Assembly (NCBI GenBank): GCA_900473045.1
Contig: UCKS01000021.1
Coordinates: 1-63,985 of the forward strand
Reading direction: 5' to 3'
Length of the DNA stretch: 63,985 nt
Origin: Hyphomicrobiales bacterium
Lineage (GTDB): Bacteria; Pseudomonadota; Alphaproteobacteria; Rhizobiales; Rhizobiaceae
Part shown: positions 44,673 through 54,366 of the stretch, one piece after another
Layout: the number at the start of each line of letters is the position of its first letter
Numbering within the stretch: position 1 is the first letter of the stretch
The notes under the pieces: model-generated
Database searches by the model: none
The model's input: only the letters and a program-made list of their open reading frames with translations
Told to the model about the DNA's origin: nothing
Translations under genes and position numbers: made by a program

Positions 44673-45178
44673 CTTGAACAATGGCTGCGAACTGGACCTC
44701 GCGAGGAGCGTCAGTCCCTGTCCAGGGGCGAGGCTTTCAACTGCCACTATGGTCGCCGGGAAAGGCCCGCGCCGCTGGCGAGGATAGCCACGGCAGTCTA
44801 AGATAGGTGGCTGCCAGGACGGCGACAAACTGCAGAAGCGCTTCCGCGAACAGCAATCCGAGCAGCCGACTGCGATGACATGCAGGACGGCCAGTGTTTC
44901 CGGAGTGCCTACCGCGCCGATAGGCAGTCCATATACGCAGCCCATAAGAGCCAGTCTACTCACAAGGAAAGCGAGCCAAGCGGCGAAGTAAGCCGTTCCA
45001 GCGGGATATCGACGCGCCGTGCATTGACCCGCTCCATCAATTTCCGTAGCAGCAATCGAATCTCGAATTTTCGACCCGCGTGATCGCTCGTCACGTGCAC
45101 GCCGAAGTCGGCCGGGTGTCGATGGTCGGCCGGAATCTGTCGCACGTCGATTTCCGGAACGCGGGTGGGGTTAGACAT
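44673..45178 (-). pseudogene. Decayed second copy of the DUF2249 / membrane protein / DUF2249 operon
   Basis: On the minus strand three fragments follow the order of the intact operon at 20.5-22.7 kb. First, EIDVRQIPADHRHPADFGVHVTSDHAGRKFE (DUF2249 with an internal deletion). Then TAYFAAWLAFLVSRLALMG, VYGLPIGAVGTPETLAVLHVIAVG and, after a frameshift, LGLLFAEALLQFVAVLAATYL (start of the membrane protein). Last, SLAPGQGLTLLARSSSQPLF (second DUF2249). Most of the membrane protein is gone. 45182-45338 shows nothing further. Confidence 0.8.
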
Positions 45179-45338
45179 CAACTCTCTCCCGTTGTGAAAA
45201 TAAAGGCGCGACGCGCCGGCATCTTCGCAAATAAATGACCCCCGCGTTGGCGACTTTGTCGGAGAATAACCAGATCTTCGAATAGCGCTGCCTGGGCCGA
45301 GAGAGGCGAAGCCTCGAAATCGTAATTCCCGACCGCCC

Positions 45339-46331
45339 CTATACCGGTCTTCCTAGCCGAATCCTCGACCCGGCCGCGTGAACCAGATCGACTGTCACTT
45401 CAGGGAAAGCCTGAATAGCCGAACCGATGGAATCCTCTTGCATAAGGCTGAAGGCGGTGGAAAGCGCGTCGGCTGTAACCGCGTCGTCCGCGACAACGGA
45501 GACGCGTCTGTACAACGCCGGAACAGCCCCCTTCCGAGGATCGATTATGTGGCCGAAATGTCCTGCTTCGTCGAAATGGAAGCCCGACATGCTCGATGTC
45601 GCAACCGCCCTGTCGACGATACGGACAATCTGGTCTGGCATCTCGGAATCCTGACTTTCGGCAAGCCCCACCCTCCACGGACTGCCATCCAGCCTGGAAC
45701 CGATCGCGCGTTCTTCGCCCATGTCCACGAGACAACTGGTCACCCCGGATTCTCGAAGGGTATCGACGATCCTGTCCGTTATGTATCCCTGGGCAACGCC
45801 GTTGAGGGTGAGAGCCATTTTCCTGCCCATGACGACCTTGTCTTCGTCATGCCTGACACCGTGGAAGCCTACACGGGAAAGCGCGCGGCCGAGATCGCTT
45901 TGCGAAGGACCGGCTGGGTCAGCATCGGGTCTACTAAAGTGGTCCCGGTAGGTCTCCCAGAGCGTCTGGACGGTCGGATCAAACGCGCCGCCGGTCTTTT
46001 TCCAGAATATACGTGACGCATCCAGCAATGCGACCAGATCAGGGGGCGGAGCTATTAGGAAACCCGCCCTGTTGAGTTCGACCAGAGCCGAGTCCTCGCG
46101 GTAGAGGCTGAGGATGGCCTCGAGCCGGGCTACCTCCGCCACGACACGCTCGATGAGCCGCCCCGCCTCGGCGCGATCATGATGGTTCAGGATCAACGTC
46201 GCGGGCGCTCCCAGAGCGTACCCGTTCCAGGTCACAGGATCGCCGACCGACCTGGCACCTGTCAGCAGAGGCAGTCCCGCGACCGCGGCGAAGATCGCAA
46301 TGGCCCTGCGGCGGCTGTAGGTCTTAGCCAT
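45339..46331 (-). CDS. nosX: NosX, ApbE-type FMN transferase
   Basis: 330 residues. N-terminal twin-arginine-like signal (YSRRRAIAIFAAVAGLPLLTG). ApbE-family core: ILSLYREDSALVELNRAG, VAQGYITDRIVDTLRESGVTSCLVDMGEERAIG, then DDAVTADALSTAFSLM. NosX links FMN covalently to NosR. Last gene of nosRZDFYLX, overlapping nosL by eight bases. Confidence 0.93.
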   Translation of the reverse strand: MAKTYSRRRAIAIFAAVAGLPLLTGARSVGDPVTWNGYALGAPATLILNHHDRAEAGRLIERVVAEVARLEAILSLYREDSALVELNRAGFLIAPPPDLVALLDASRIFWKKTGGAFDPTVQTLWETYRDHFSRPDADPAGPSQSDLGRALSRVGFHGVRHDEDKVVMGRKMALTLNGVAQGYITDRIVDTLRESGVTSCLVDMGEERAIGSRLDGSPWRVGLAESQDSEMPDQIVRIVDRAVATSSMSGFHFDEAGHFGHIIDPRKGAVPALYRRVSVVADDAVTADALSTAFSLMQEDSIGSAIQAFPEVTVDLVHAAGSRIRLGRPV

Positions 46332-46902
46332 GATCGTGTCCCTTCGTGTCTTGCTTATGCGGTTCCGTCGCGGAGCCTTGGTCCTTCGGGTTTTCGGCTT
46401 CGCCGTTACCGAGGACGTAGTCGCGCGGAACGTCTTCGAACGACTTCACCTCGCCGCCGTTTTCGACGGCGAACTTCAAGGCGGCTTCGCGGCTGGAGAA
46501 CGGAACGGTCTCGCTCGCGCCCATGCCGCTTCGCAACGCACTTCCGATGACGTAGAACGCGGATTTGGCGTCTATCCAGTTTGTCTCCCCCGGCTTTTCC
46601 CAACTGGGAGCCTTGCCCATGTCCGACACATAGACGGCCGCATAGTCCTTCGGCTCTTCCGGCAGCATTGTGAACGCCAAGGTGTCACGCGCCGAGGAAA
46701 ACCAGAACGGTTCGCCCACCCGCGCGTCCAGTATCACCTGGCCTTTGGGTCCCGCGTGCTCCAGGACATTCATTCCGCAGTATCGTCCGATCGCCTCGAC
46801 AGTAAGCGCGAAGGGTGCGGGCGGGACCGCCTTTTCCTCCTCTTCGCACCCCGCTATCAGCAGCGTCGACACGAAAAGCGCCAGCATCATGAACTTTTTC
46901 AT
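46324..46902 (-). CDS. nosL: NosL, copper chaperone lipoprotein
   Basis: 192 residues. Lipoprotein signal LALFVSTLLIAGCEEEE with the lipid-attached cysteine. CGMNVLEHAGPKGQVILDARVGEPFWFSSARDTLAF is the NosL copper-binding domain (Cys-Gly-Met). The C-terminus is His/Asp-rich. Delivers Cu(I) for the CuZ site of NosZ. Overlaps nosY by four bases. Confidence 0.95.
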   Translation of the reverse strand: MKKFMMLALFVSTLLIAGCEEEEKAVPPAPFALTVEAIGRYCGMNVLEHAGPKGQVILDARVGEPFWFSSARDTLAFTMLPEEPKDYAAVYVSDMGKAPSWEKPGETNWIDAKSAFYVIGSALRSGMGASETVPFSSREAALKFAVENGGEVKSFEDVPRDYVLGNGEAENPKDQGSATEPHKQDTKGHDHG

Positions 46903-47726
46903 AGCTCTTTCCTCGAGAAGCTTGCGGCCGCCAGCGATAGTGGGAGGACAATCCAGCCAAAAAGCGCGCCGACAAGTAGGGTGGCGTTGAGCCCCGTATG
47001 CTCAGCGACCCCTCCAAGACCCGATAGGGCGCTCGCCTCACCCGAGCCCAGATTGAGCATGCGATACGCGTCGGTGGGGTTGAGAAGCAGGAGCGCATCG
47101 AGCAACCCGTTTGGCAGCGCATGCCCACCCGAGGCGACCAAGGTGCCGAGCAGCGCCATGTCATAGATCAATACGAAGAACAGCCATATGCCGATGGCCA
47201 CGCCCCCCGCAGTGCTGCGCTCCCGGACACTGGCGCTGACCAGGTAGCCGATGGCGATGAACACCGCCCCGAGCAATACCGAAGAGCAAAGCATCGTGAC
47301 AAAAGACGACCAGCTTGCCGGGTCGATCTCAGTACCTGTGGCGGCCAACGCGGCAGCGGCCGCTCCGTAGCCGAACAGGGTCGCGAATGCGAGTATCGCC
47401 AGGTGCCCGACGAACTTTCCGAGGATAACCTGGTTTCTGCTTACCGGATAGCTCAGCATCAGGAGCATCGTCCCCCGTTCCATTTCGCCGACGATCGCGT
47501 CGTGGGACAGTAAGAGGGCGATCAACGGCACCAGGAAGATCGTTAGGCTCGATAGGCTCACGATCACTACGTCGAGCTGATTGACCCCGACGTTGCCAGT
47601 CGGCGCGCTTCCGAGGAATGAAAGCGTCAGGGATAACGCCGCAAGCAGGAGTGTCGTCGCGAGGACCCAGCGGTTTCGAAGGCCCTCCCGCACTTCCTTG
47701 CGCGCAATGATCAAGATGTTCTTCAT
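46899..47726 (-). CDS. nosY: NosY, ABC-2 type membrane protein
   Basis: 275 residues with six membrane helices. Begins NILIIARKEVREGLRNRWVLATTLLLAALSLTLSFLGSAPTGNVGVNQLDVVIVSLSSLTIFLVPLIALLLSHDAIVGEMERGTMLLMLSYPVSR, typical of NosY. Forms the NosDFY complex with NosF and NosD for CuZ assembly. Four-base overlaps on both sides. Confidence 0.95.
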   Translation of the reverse strand: MKNILIIARKEVREGLRNRWVLATTLLLAALSLTLSFLGSAPTGNVGVNQLDVVIVSLSSLTIFLVPLIALLLSHDAIVGEMERGTMLLMLSYPVSRNQVILGKFVGHLAILAFATLFGYGAAAAALAATGTEIDPASWSSFVTMLCSSVLLGAVFIAIGYLVSASVRERSTAGGVAIGIWLFFVLIYDMALLGTLVASGGHALPNGLLDALLLLNPTDAYRMLNLGSGEASALSGLGGVAEHTGLNATLLVGALFGWIVLPLSLAAASFSRKEL

Positions 47727-48643
47727 TGGGCCGCCCTCCGACTGTTCAGAAAGTGTGCGTAGAGATCGTCCAAAGTCGGCTCCGTCACGTGCAGGGCTGC
47801 GACATCAGCAGGATTGGCTGTCACCTCCTTCAGAAGGGAGATTTTGTCCTCCATCGTGACCTCGGTCTCGAAGGTGTCTGACCCCGTTTTCGTCCAGGCA
47901 GGGCATGAAGTCATCCTGGAAAGGGACGTGTCCCCTTCCGTCTGCGTCACGCTGATCTTCGTGGGAAGCTGTGCGATTCGTCTCAGGCTTTCAATCGTTC
48001 CGTCGGCGATCTTGACGCCTTCGTTGAGGATCAGGACACGGTCCGCGCAGTCCTCGAGCTCCGTAAGCGCATGGGATGACAGCAGGATGGTCGTACCACT
48101 TGACCGAAGGTCATCGAGCAGGTCGTAGAACCTCCGCCGCAAGGCGGGGTCTAGTCCGCTTGTCGGCTCGTCGAGGAGGAGAACACGCGGCTGACCGAGG
48201 AGAGCCTGGGCAAGTCCCAGACGTTGACGCATCCCTTTGGAATAGGTGCGGACCGGTCTGTCCGCCGCTTCCGCTGCGAGACCCACCCGCTCCAGGAGTT
48301 CCGGGGCGCTCGAAGTGTCGATACGTTTCAGTCGGGCGTAGAAGGCGAGGGTTTCGCGCCCCGTCAGAGCCATGTGGAAGGCGACGCTTTCGGGCAAGTA
48401 GCCGAGCCGCTGGCGGACCGCGAAGTCACCGCTTGCGGGGTCTTCTCCGAGGACCTCGACGCTGCCTTCAGACGGACGTATCAGACCCAACAGCAATTTG
48501 ACGATCGTCGTCTTGCCTGCTCCGTTGTGACCGACCAGGGCAACGATCTCGCCTTCGTTCAACTGGAACGACACGTCTCTTACGGCGTTGACCTTTCCGT
48601 AGCGCTTTGCGATGCCGGTTACGATGACTGCGGGTTTCATCAC
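47723..48643 (-). CDS. nosF: NosF, ABC ATPase
   Basis: 306 residues. Walker A LVGHNGAGKTTIVKLLLG (about 36-53), signature YSKGMRQRLGLAQALLGQ, Walker B VLLLDEPTSGLDP. Powers NosDFY. Overlaps nosD and nosY by four bases each. Confidence 0.96.
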   Translation of the reverse strand: MMKPAVIVTGIAKRYGKVNAVRDVSFQLNEGEIVALVGHNGAGKTTIVKLLLGLIRPSEGSVEVLGEDPASGDFAVRQRLGYLPESVAFHMALTGRETLAFYARLKRIDTSSAPELLERVGLAAEAADRPVRTYSKGMRQRLGLAQALLGQPRVLLLDEPTSGLDPALRRRFYDLLDDLRSSGTTILLSSHALTELEDCADRVLILNEGVKIADGTIESLRRIAQLPTKISVTQTEGDTSLSRMTSCPAWTKTGSDTFETEVTMEDKISLLKEVTANPADVAALHVTEPTLDDLYAHFLNSRRAAQ

Positions 48644-50010
48644 TGAAGCACCTCACTGCGCGCCGGAGGCGCCATCAACGGGTGGCTGTCGACCACGCCG
48701 CCCGGCAGCAACGCCGGAAATTGAGCCTGCGCCCACCTGATCACCTGGACAGCAGGGCTTGTTGTCAGCACCTTCGCCTGGGGAGAAGTCCACAGGACTT
48801 TGTCCATGAGATCATTGGGGCGATACGGATTGTCCCCGACCCCGTCGCCGTCGAGATCGAACGCCTGGTTGTCGCTCCAGAAGTTTCCGCGTCCGTCGAC
48901 CGACCAGTCTACGTATCGGGTCCCCGCGTACTTGACCTGGTTTCGGTTGTTGACGAAGGCGTTCCCGGTCATCACGTTACCTTCCGATCCGGCGGTGAAA
49001 TGAACACCGATCGCGCAGCCGTTGAACTGGTTATCCAGGATTCGGTTTTTGTTTGCGTTGTAGATGAAGACGCATTTTTCGGGGCCTGGCCGAAACCCCG
49101 ACTGGTCGCCCTCGTCCTGTGGAGCGCTGTTGTCAACCGGAAGCTCCTCGCTTGAAGCGCGTGTCCCGGCCAGAGTCCAACGGCTTTCTGGCTGCAGATG
49201 GCCGCGCACCGTATTGCCAGACACCAGCGAGTTGTTCGCGAAATTCAGGAGGAGGCCATGATCCCTGTCCCCGTCCGAAACGTTGTCGACGATCTTCAGG
49301 CGGCTTGAAAACATGATCGCATAGCCGACGAGATTTCCGATCGACACGTTTCCGCTGATCTCGCTGTCGTTCGTGTACATGTAGTGGATGGCGAAGCGGA
49401 CATTGGTGAAACGGTTGCCGCTGAAGACGTTTCGTTTGCTGGCGTTGGTGGCGATCCCATCACGGCCGAAGCTGATGTCGTTGTCGAGGACCTTAGCACC
49501 GGGAGCGTTCCAAACGGTCACCCCGTTGCCGGACTCGCTCAATCGCCCGTCCGTTAGCCCGATGACCCGGTTCCGGCGGGTTAGGGATTTCGCAGCGCCG
49601 TGTACGTAAATTCCATACAGGTTTCCCGTCAAGACGTTGCCCTCGATCAAGGCCCCCGTGGCAGCCTGAGTGGCGAATATACCTGAATCCATCGCCTCGA
49701 GGTCCATCCCGGAGCCGCTGATGCCTATTCCCCTGACGATGACGGCTGGTGCGTCTATCGTTACGACGGTTCCCGTCCCGTTACCGACGATCGCAGAACC
49801 CGGGTCGCCTTCCACGGTCAGGGTTTTGCTGATGACCACTGGGCCGGAGTAGTCGCCTGCGCGCAGGATAATGCGGTCACCGGCGGACGCGTCGTCGATT
49901 ATGCTCGAAAGCGTGTCGCCGTCGGACGGCGTGACGACCCGATCCGCCGCGGCGGCCGACGTGATGGCGGCCAAAAAGGCCGCCATCATTATGGTTGTCA
50001 GACGTGACAT
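48640..50010 (-). CDS. nosD: NosD, periplasmic right-handed beta-helix protein
   Basis: 456 residues from the ATG at 50010, which overlaps the nosZ stop (TGATG). Signal peptide [22 protein letters not shown], then a parallel beta-helix with NosD repeats (LIEGNVLTGNLYGIYVHGAAKSLTRRNRVIG; KRNVFSGNRFTNVRFAIHYMYTNDSEISGNVSIGN). Works with NosFY and NosL to build the CuZ cluster. Confidence 0.95.
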   Translation of the reverse strand: MSRLTTIMMAAFLAAITSAAAADRVVTPSDGDTLSSIIDDASAGDRIILRAGDYSGPVVISKTLTVEGDPGSAIVGNGTGTVVTIDAPAVIVRGIGISGSGMDLEAMDSGIFATQAATGALIEGNVLTGNLYGIYVHGAAKSLTRRNRVIGLTDGRLSESGNGVTVWNAPGAKVLDNDISFGRDGIATNASKRNVFSGNRFTNVRFAIHYMYTNDSEISGNVSIGNLVGYAIMFSSRLKIVDNVSDGDRDHGLLLNFANNSLVSGNTVRGHLQPESRWTLAGTRASSEELPVDNSAPQDEGDQSGFRPGPEKCVFIYNANKNRILDNQFNGCAIGVHFTAGSEGNVMTGNAFVNNRNQVKYAGTRYVDWSVDGRGNFWSDNQAFDLDGDGVGDNPYRPNDLMDKVLWTSPQAKVLTTSPAVQVIRWAQAQFPALLPGGVVDSHPLMAPPARSEVLQ

Positions 50011-51935
50011 CAGACCGCCTGAGGCTCTACGAACATACGGCCCTTCATCTCCATGTGCATCGCATGGCAGAACCACGAGCAGTAGTACCAGTAGACACCT
50101 GCCTTGCTTGCTTTGAAGGTAACGGAAGCGGTAGCCTGTGGCGCAACTTCCATGTTGATGCCGTAGTTGACGATGGCGAAGCCGTGCGTCAGGTCCTCTA
50201 CCTCGTCGATATTGGTGACGTAGACGGTGACCTCGTCGCCCTGCTTGACGTTGAAGGACTCCAGTCCGAACGCCGGGGCTGCCGATGTCATGTAAACGCG
50301 GACCTTGTTTCCGTCCCGGATGATTTCGGAATCGGCAAGCAGGTCGATATTGTCCTTCTTGGCCTGCTCGACCGCATCGGAAAACATGGGGTCGTCACGC
50401 TTCCAGATACTGATCGGATTGATCTTGGAGGCGTGGACGATCGTCGCGTCATGCGGTTCGGCAAACGTCGGGTTGTCGTGCACGAGGACCATTTCGTCAC
50501 CTGAAATGTCAATTAGCTGATCGCTTTCGGGCTTCAGAGGTCCGACGTTCAGGTAGCGGTCCTTCGAGAACTTGTTGAGCGAGATAAGCCATTTGCCATC
50601 GGCTTCCTTGGTCTGGCCCATGGAGGTGTGGTTGTGGCCCGGCTGATAGCTGACGTCGAGCTTCTGACGGATGGGATCGACCTTTTCGCCGTTGAAAGCG
50701 CGGATAGCGTCTTCGATGTTCCATTTGCAAATCTGGCTATCGAGGAACAGCGTCGTGTAGGCGTTGCCCCGACCATCGAAGGCGGTGTGCAACGGCCCCA
50801 GTCCGAGTTGCGGCTCTGCTACCACGGTGTCGCGCGGCTTAATCTTGTCCTCGAAAAGGTCGTCGAACTTGCGAACGTCGAACACAGTGACGGTCGGAGA
50901 CAGCTTTCCTGCCGCCATTGCATGAATGCCATCGGGTGCAGTGTTCATGCCGTGCGGGCCGTTGGAAACGGGGATGTAGCGGGTATAGCGCGAGCCGTGA
51001 CGACCGTCTACGACGGGTACGCCGCCCATCTCCTTAAAGTCGCCGTTCTTGACCGCCTCCTCGATGCGCTTGATATTGAAGACCACGACCCAGTCCTGGT
51101 CCTTGCCCATCATCTGTTCGAGATTAACGCCGTTCTCCGAATTGTAGCATGTCGCATAGCAGTACTTGCCCTGGTAGTCGGCATCGACGTTGTCGAGATT
51201 GCCGTCCACGATGACCTGCCAGGCGACCTTCATCGTATCGCCGTCGATGGCGCTGAATACCGACCGGTACTGCTTGGGATCGTCCAGCACTTTGCCGTCG
51301 TTGGGGATCGGCACGCCGTCTTCACCGTTCGCGAACACGTAGCCGGTCCTCGGGTATTTCTGAACGCGCAGGCCGTGGACCGTATGCTGGTTCGGAAGTT
51401 CGACGATCTTGTCGCACTTCATGACGTCCAGACGAATTCGGCAGACCCGGGTGTTCGCCTTGTCGTTGGCGAAAAGGTAGCGCCCGTCATACGTCCCGTC
51501 GGTGAACGACGGATGCGGGTGGTGGAGATCGCCGTTATGATAGACTCCGCCGCTGTCTTTCAGGAACTCGACCGAGCTTGGAAGAAGGCCTTCGGTGAGG
51601 ACCTTGCGGCTTTCGTTGGTCTGCCCCCAGCCCGTGGCGCTGCAGCGGTTGAATACGGGGATGCGCATGATCTCGCGCATCGACGGAATGCCCACGATGC
51701 GGACCTCGCCGGACTGACCGCCCGAGAAGAAGGTGTAGTAGTCGTCGAGCTCGCCGGGCTTCACCTCGTGGTTCAGGCCAGACTGCGCGGCCGCTTTCGC
51801 CGGCGACGCGAACCCGCCCGACATGGTCAGGGCGCCTCCTGCTGTTGCGACCCCTGCGACTGCTGCGGCTGCGGTCGAGCCAAGCAACTGCCTCCTGTTG
51901 AAGCGGTGCTGTGTTTCTTTTTCTGACATGCTCAT
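50010..51935 (-). CDS. nosZ: NosZ, nitrous oxide reductase (clade I)
   Basis: 641 residues. Twin-arginine signal [24 protein letters not shown] marks clade I. Seven-bladed propeller with CuZ histidines ([38 protein letters not shown]) and a C-terminal cupredoxin domain with the CuA motif [16 protein letters not shown]. Reduces N2O to N2 in the periplasm. No missing ligands seen. nosR lies 39 bp upstream. Confidence 0.98.
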   Translation of the reverse strand: MSMSEKETQHRFNRRQLLGSTAAAAVAGVATAGGALTMSGGFASPAKAAAQSGLNHEVKPGELDDYYTFFSGGQSGEVRIVGIPSMREIMRIPVFNRCSATGWGQTNESRKVLTEGLLPSSVEFLKDSGGVYHNGDLHHPHPSFTDGTYDGRYLFANDKANTRVCRIRLDVMKCDKIVELPNQHTVHGLRVQKYPRTGYVFANGEDGVPIPNDGKVLDDPKQYRSVFSAIDGDTMKVAWQVIVDGNLDNVDADYQGKYCYATCYNSENGVNLEQMMGKDQDWVVVFNIKRIEEAVKNGDFKEMGGVPVVDGRHGSRYTRYIPVSNGPHGMNTAPDGIHAMAAGKLSPTVTVFDVRKFDDLFEDKIKPRDTVVAEPQLGLGPLHTAFDGRGNAYTTLFLDSQICKWNIEDAIRAFNGEKVDPIRQKLDVSYQPGHNHTSMGQTKEADGKWLISLNKFSKDRYLNVGPLKPESDQLIDISGDEMVLVHDNPTFAEPHDATIVHASKINPISIWKRDDPMFSDAVEQAKKDNIDLLADSEIIRDGNKVRVYMTSAAPAFGLESFNVKQGDEVTVYVTNIDEVEDLTHGFAIVNYGINMEVAPQATASVTFKASKAGVYWYYCSWFCHAMHMEMKGRMFVEPQAV

Positions 51936-51974
51936 TTTCCTTTGTTGTGGCCGGACCGGATGTCTCGCGCCGAA

Positions 51975-54218
51975 TTAGGAAGGGGTAATGGGTTGCCCGT
52001 TATGGGTGACAACGGTCCTCGGAGGTTTCGGAGGCTGCTCTCCCCGTGATTCTGGCGTCGAAAGCGCCATGAATTTCTCTCTCTTCAACCGCTTCTGGAT
52101 CATGTGCGGGCAGCGGTGATCGTCGTGATAGAGTTCCTGGCAATGCATGCAGTAGATGCACTCGTTGACGTTGATCTGGCCCTCGGGATGGATTGCCTGG
52201 ACGGGGCATTCCTTCGAGCATCGCTGGCATGGCGAGCCGCAGTCGGGGTATCGCTTCAGCCACTCGAACATGCGGATGCGTCCGGGTATCGCCAACGCCG
52301 CGCCGAGGGGACAAAGGTAACGGCAGTAGAAGCGCTCGATGAAGAGGCCTGCCACGAGGAGGGCGACGGCGAAGATTACGAACGGCCAGTCACGCACGAA
52401 CTTCAGGATGATGACGGTCTTGAAGGGTTCGACCTCAGAAAGCATTTCCGCGTAGGACATCGAATAGAAAGACATTCCGAAAAGACCGAGGAAGATGATG
52501 TACTTGATCGGCCACAGGCGCTCGTGCAGGCCCCAGGGAAGCCGGACCTGCGGGACCTTGAGGCGTTTGGCGACGGCGCTCAGCAATTCCTGGAGAGCGC
52601 CGAAGGGGCAAAGCCAGCCACAGAACGGCCCGCGACCCCAGAAAAGCAACCCGGCCGCTACGGCAGCCCAGAGTATGAAAATCAGCGGCGCGGCGAGGAA
52701 GAATTCCCAGCTAAAATTGGTGACGAGGGCGCTGGTGAAAGTCAGGACGTTGACCACGGAAAGCTGCGCGCCGGCATACCATCCCAGCCAGACAAGGGTG
52801 AACAACAGGTAGCCGTTTCTGACCCAGGCAAACAGTCGCGGCCGTTTGACCAGCCAGTCCTGGAAAAAGAAGATTCCGGTGAGAACCAGAAGGGCGGCAA
52901 TCGTGATGCCGATCGTTACCCGGTCCATATTCCAGATGCGGACCCAGAGCGGTTGCTCGTCGGCGACGAGTTCGGCGGCGCTAGGCTTTTCCGTCGGGGG
53001 TTCGACGACGACGGCTTTCGTCGTCGTATAATATGCCGAAGGAAGCGCGTAGCCGAGATTGAAGGGAATGACAGCCTTTTCTCGAGCGCCAAGGGTTCTC
53101 TGCACCAGCAACTGGATTTCCCACGGCGCGGTCACGTCGAACATGAAGTCCGCTGGCACGACGAAGAGGCCGATGTCTTTTAGATGGGGCGCGTCGGACG
53201 GTGCAAAAGCTGCGATCCGCGTATGGTTGCGGTCACGGAACCGCACGCCCTGTTCGTTTTGCAGTAGTTCGATACGGTCGAAAATGCCACCGCGAACGTA
53301 TGCAGAGCCCTTGAACGAGTAGGCACCGTCGCCGCCGATCAGGATAGCCGACTGGCCTGGTTTGAGGGCGGCAACCAGTCGTTGATACGCGGCTTCGCCC
53401 AACAGGGTTTTACCGATTGTCGGAACGCTGACGGGAGCTACGAAGAGATCGATGAAGCGATCGCCGGGATTGTCGGTCTCTGGACGGGCAACGCCATCTT
53501 GGTGTTTTGCATCGGCGAAAGCCTTGGACACCTCGCCCACGGTTAGGCGTAGGCTCCGGATCGACCCATCGCCGAGCAGGGTCTGCCAGTCGCTCGCCTT
53601 GTCTTTCGAAAGGTCCAGTTTTCTGATTTCCGGGACGGCTTCGGCGGCCAGAGCGTCGCTTTTGCCAAATCGGCCGCTGCGGATAAGCGTGACGGCAGAC
53701 CGCACGACACTGTCGCTCATGACCAGGACGGTTACAGTGGCACCGCTGACAATATCAACCTGAGGCGGGCGTTCCTCGCCCGCCGCGACCCGTGCGAGGT
53801 CCTTGCCGATAAGGGAGTTCAGAACGGCGACGACTTTAGCCTGCGGTATCCCGATGAGAACAATCGGCTCGTGGTGTTCGAGAAGCTTGAACCCGTGGAT
53901 CACACCCGACGCATCGATACCGACCGCGATATGGATCGGCTTGCCGGAATATCCGATCGACGTGGTGAAATCGGAATTGAGGTAGGCATAGCCCGCAAGA
54001 TCCTTGCCACGGTAGACAGGTGCGACTGGCGGTTCGCCCGTCAGTTCCCCAAAACGATCCGCGCCCTCAAAAAGCTCTCCGGGTTGTACCTTCTGAATGA
54101 AGGTCGAGAGCTGGGCGGCGGCAAATGCCTGGCGCGCGTCCGAGAGAGAAACGCAAATCGCCGCCAGCAATATCAAGCCGGCAAGCAATGTTCTGGGCGT
54201 TTTACCGAAGTATCGCAT
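51975..54218 (-). CDS. nosR: NosR, flavin and Fe-S membrane protein supporting NosZ
   Basis: 747 residues. Signal, then a periplasmic FMN-binding domain (VDIVSGATVTVLVMSDSVVRSA, with the Thr that receives FMN from NosX). About five membrane helices follow, with CGWLCPFGALQELLSA and CRYLCPLGAAL. The C-terminal cytoplasmic part has two 4Fe-4S motifs (CQRCSKECPVQAIHPEGQINVNECIYCMHCQELYHDDHRCP). Sends electrons to NosZ and is needed for its expression or activity. A TTG-N8-CAA box lies 66-79 bp upstream. Confidence 0.97.
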   Translation of the reverse strand: MRYFGKTPRTLLAGLILLAAICVSLSDARQAFAAAQLSTFIQKVQPGELFEGADRFGELTGEPPVAPVYRGKDLAGYAYLNSDFTTSIGYSGKPIHIAVGIDASGVIHGFKLLEHHEPIVLIGIPQAKVVAVLNSLIGKDLARVAAGEERPPQVDIVSGATVTVLVMSDSVVRSAVTLIRSGRFGKSDALAAEAVPEIRKLDLSKDKASDWQTLLGDGSIRSLRLTVGEVSKAFADAKHQDGVARPETDNPGDRFIDLFVAPVSVPTIGKTLLGEAAYQRLVAALKPGQSAILIGGDGAYSFKGSAYVRGGIFDRIELLQNEQGVRFRDRNHTRIAAFAPSDAPHLKDIGLFVVPADFMFDVTAPWEIQLLVQRTLGAREKAVIPFNLGYALPSAYYTTTKAVVVEPPTEKPSAAELVADEQPLWVRIWNMDRVTIGITIAALLVLTGIFFFQDWLVKRPRLFAWVRNGYLLFTLVWLGWYAGAQLSVVNVLTFTSALVTNFSWEFFLAAPLIFILWAAVAAGLLFWGRGPFCGWLCPFGALQELLSAVAKRLKVPQVRLPWGLHERLWPIKYIIFLGLFGMSFYSMSYAEMLSEVEPFKTVIILKFVRDWPFVIFAVALLVAGLFIERFYCRYLCPLGAALAIPGRIRMFEWLKRYPDCGSPCQRCSKECPVQAIHPEGQINVNECIYCMHCQELYHDDHRCPHMIQKRLKREKFMALSTPESRGEQPPKPPRTVVTHNGQPITPS

Positions 54219-54283
54219 CGATCCGCATCTCTCTGAAGTCGCTCAACGTCACTCCGTAACTATGCGAGTTGCGCAGATCGAAT

Positions 54284-54297
54284 TTGTTTTAGATCAA
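54284..54297. promoter_or_regulatory. FNR/FixK-type box between nosR and the ferritin-like gene
   Basis: TTGTTTTAGATCAA (inside TTTG-N8-CAAA), right arm ATCAA. 66 bp from the nosR ATG and 70 bp from the ferritin-like ATG, so it is well placed for both. Confidence 0.75.
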
Positions 54298-54366
54298 ATG
54301 TGGGCGCTTAATTTTCTGCGACATGTGAAGTCAGTTCTGAAACAGGCCAAAAGAGAGTGGACGCAT

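Noticed and set aside
52104..53183. 359-codon + strand open frame opposite nosR
   Set aside because: Shadow of nosR; composition rich in Glu, Asp and Arg from antisense of membrane-helix codons.
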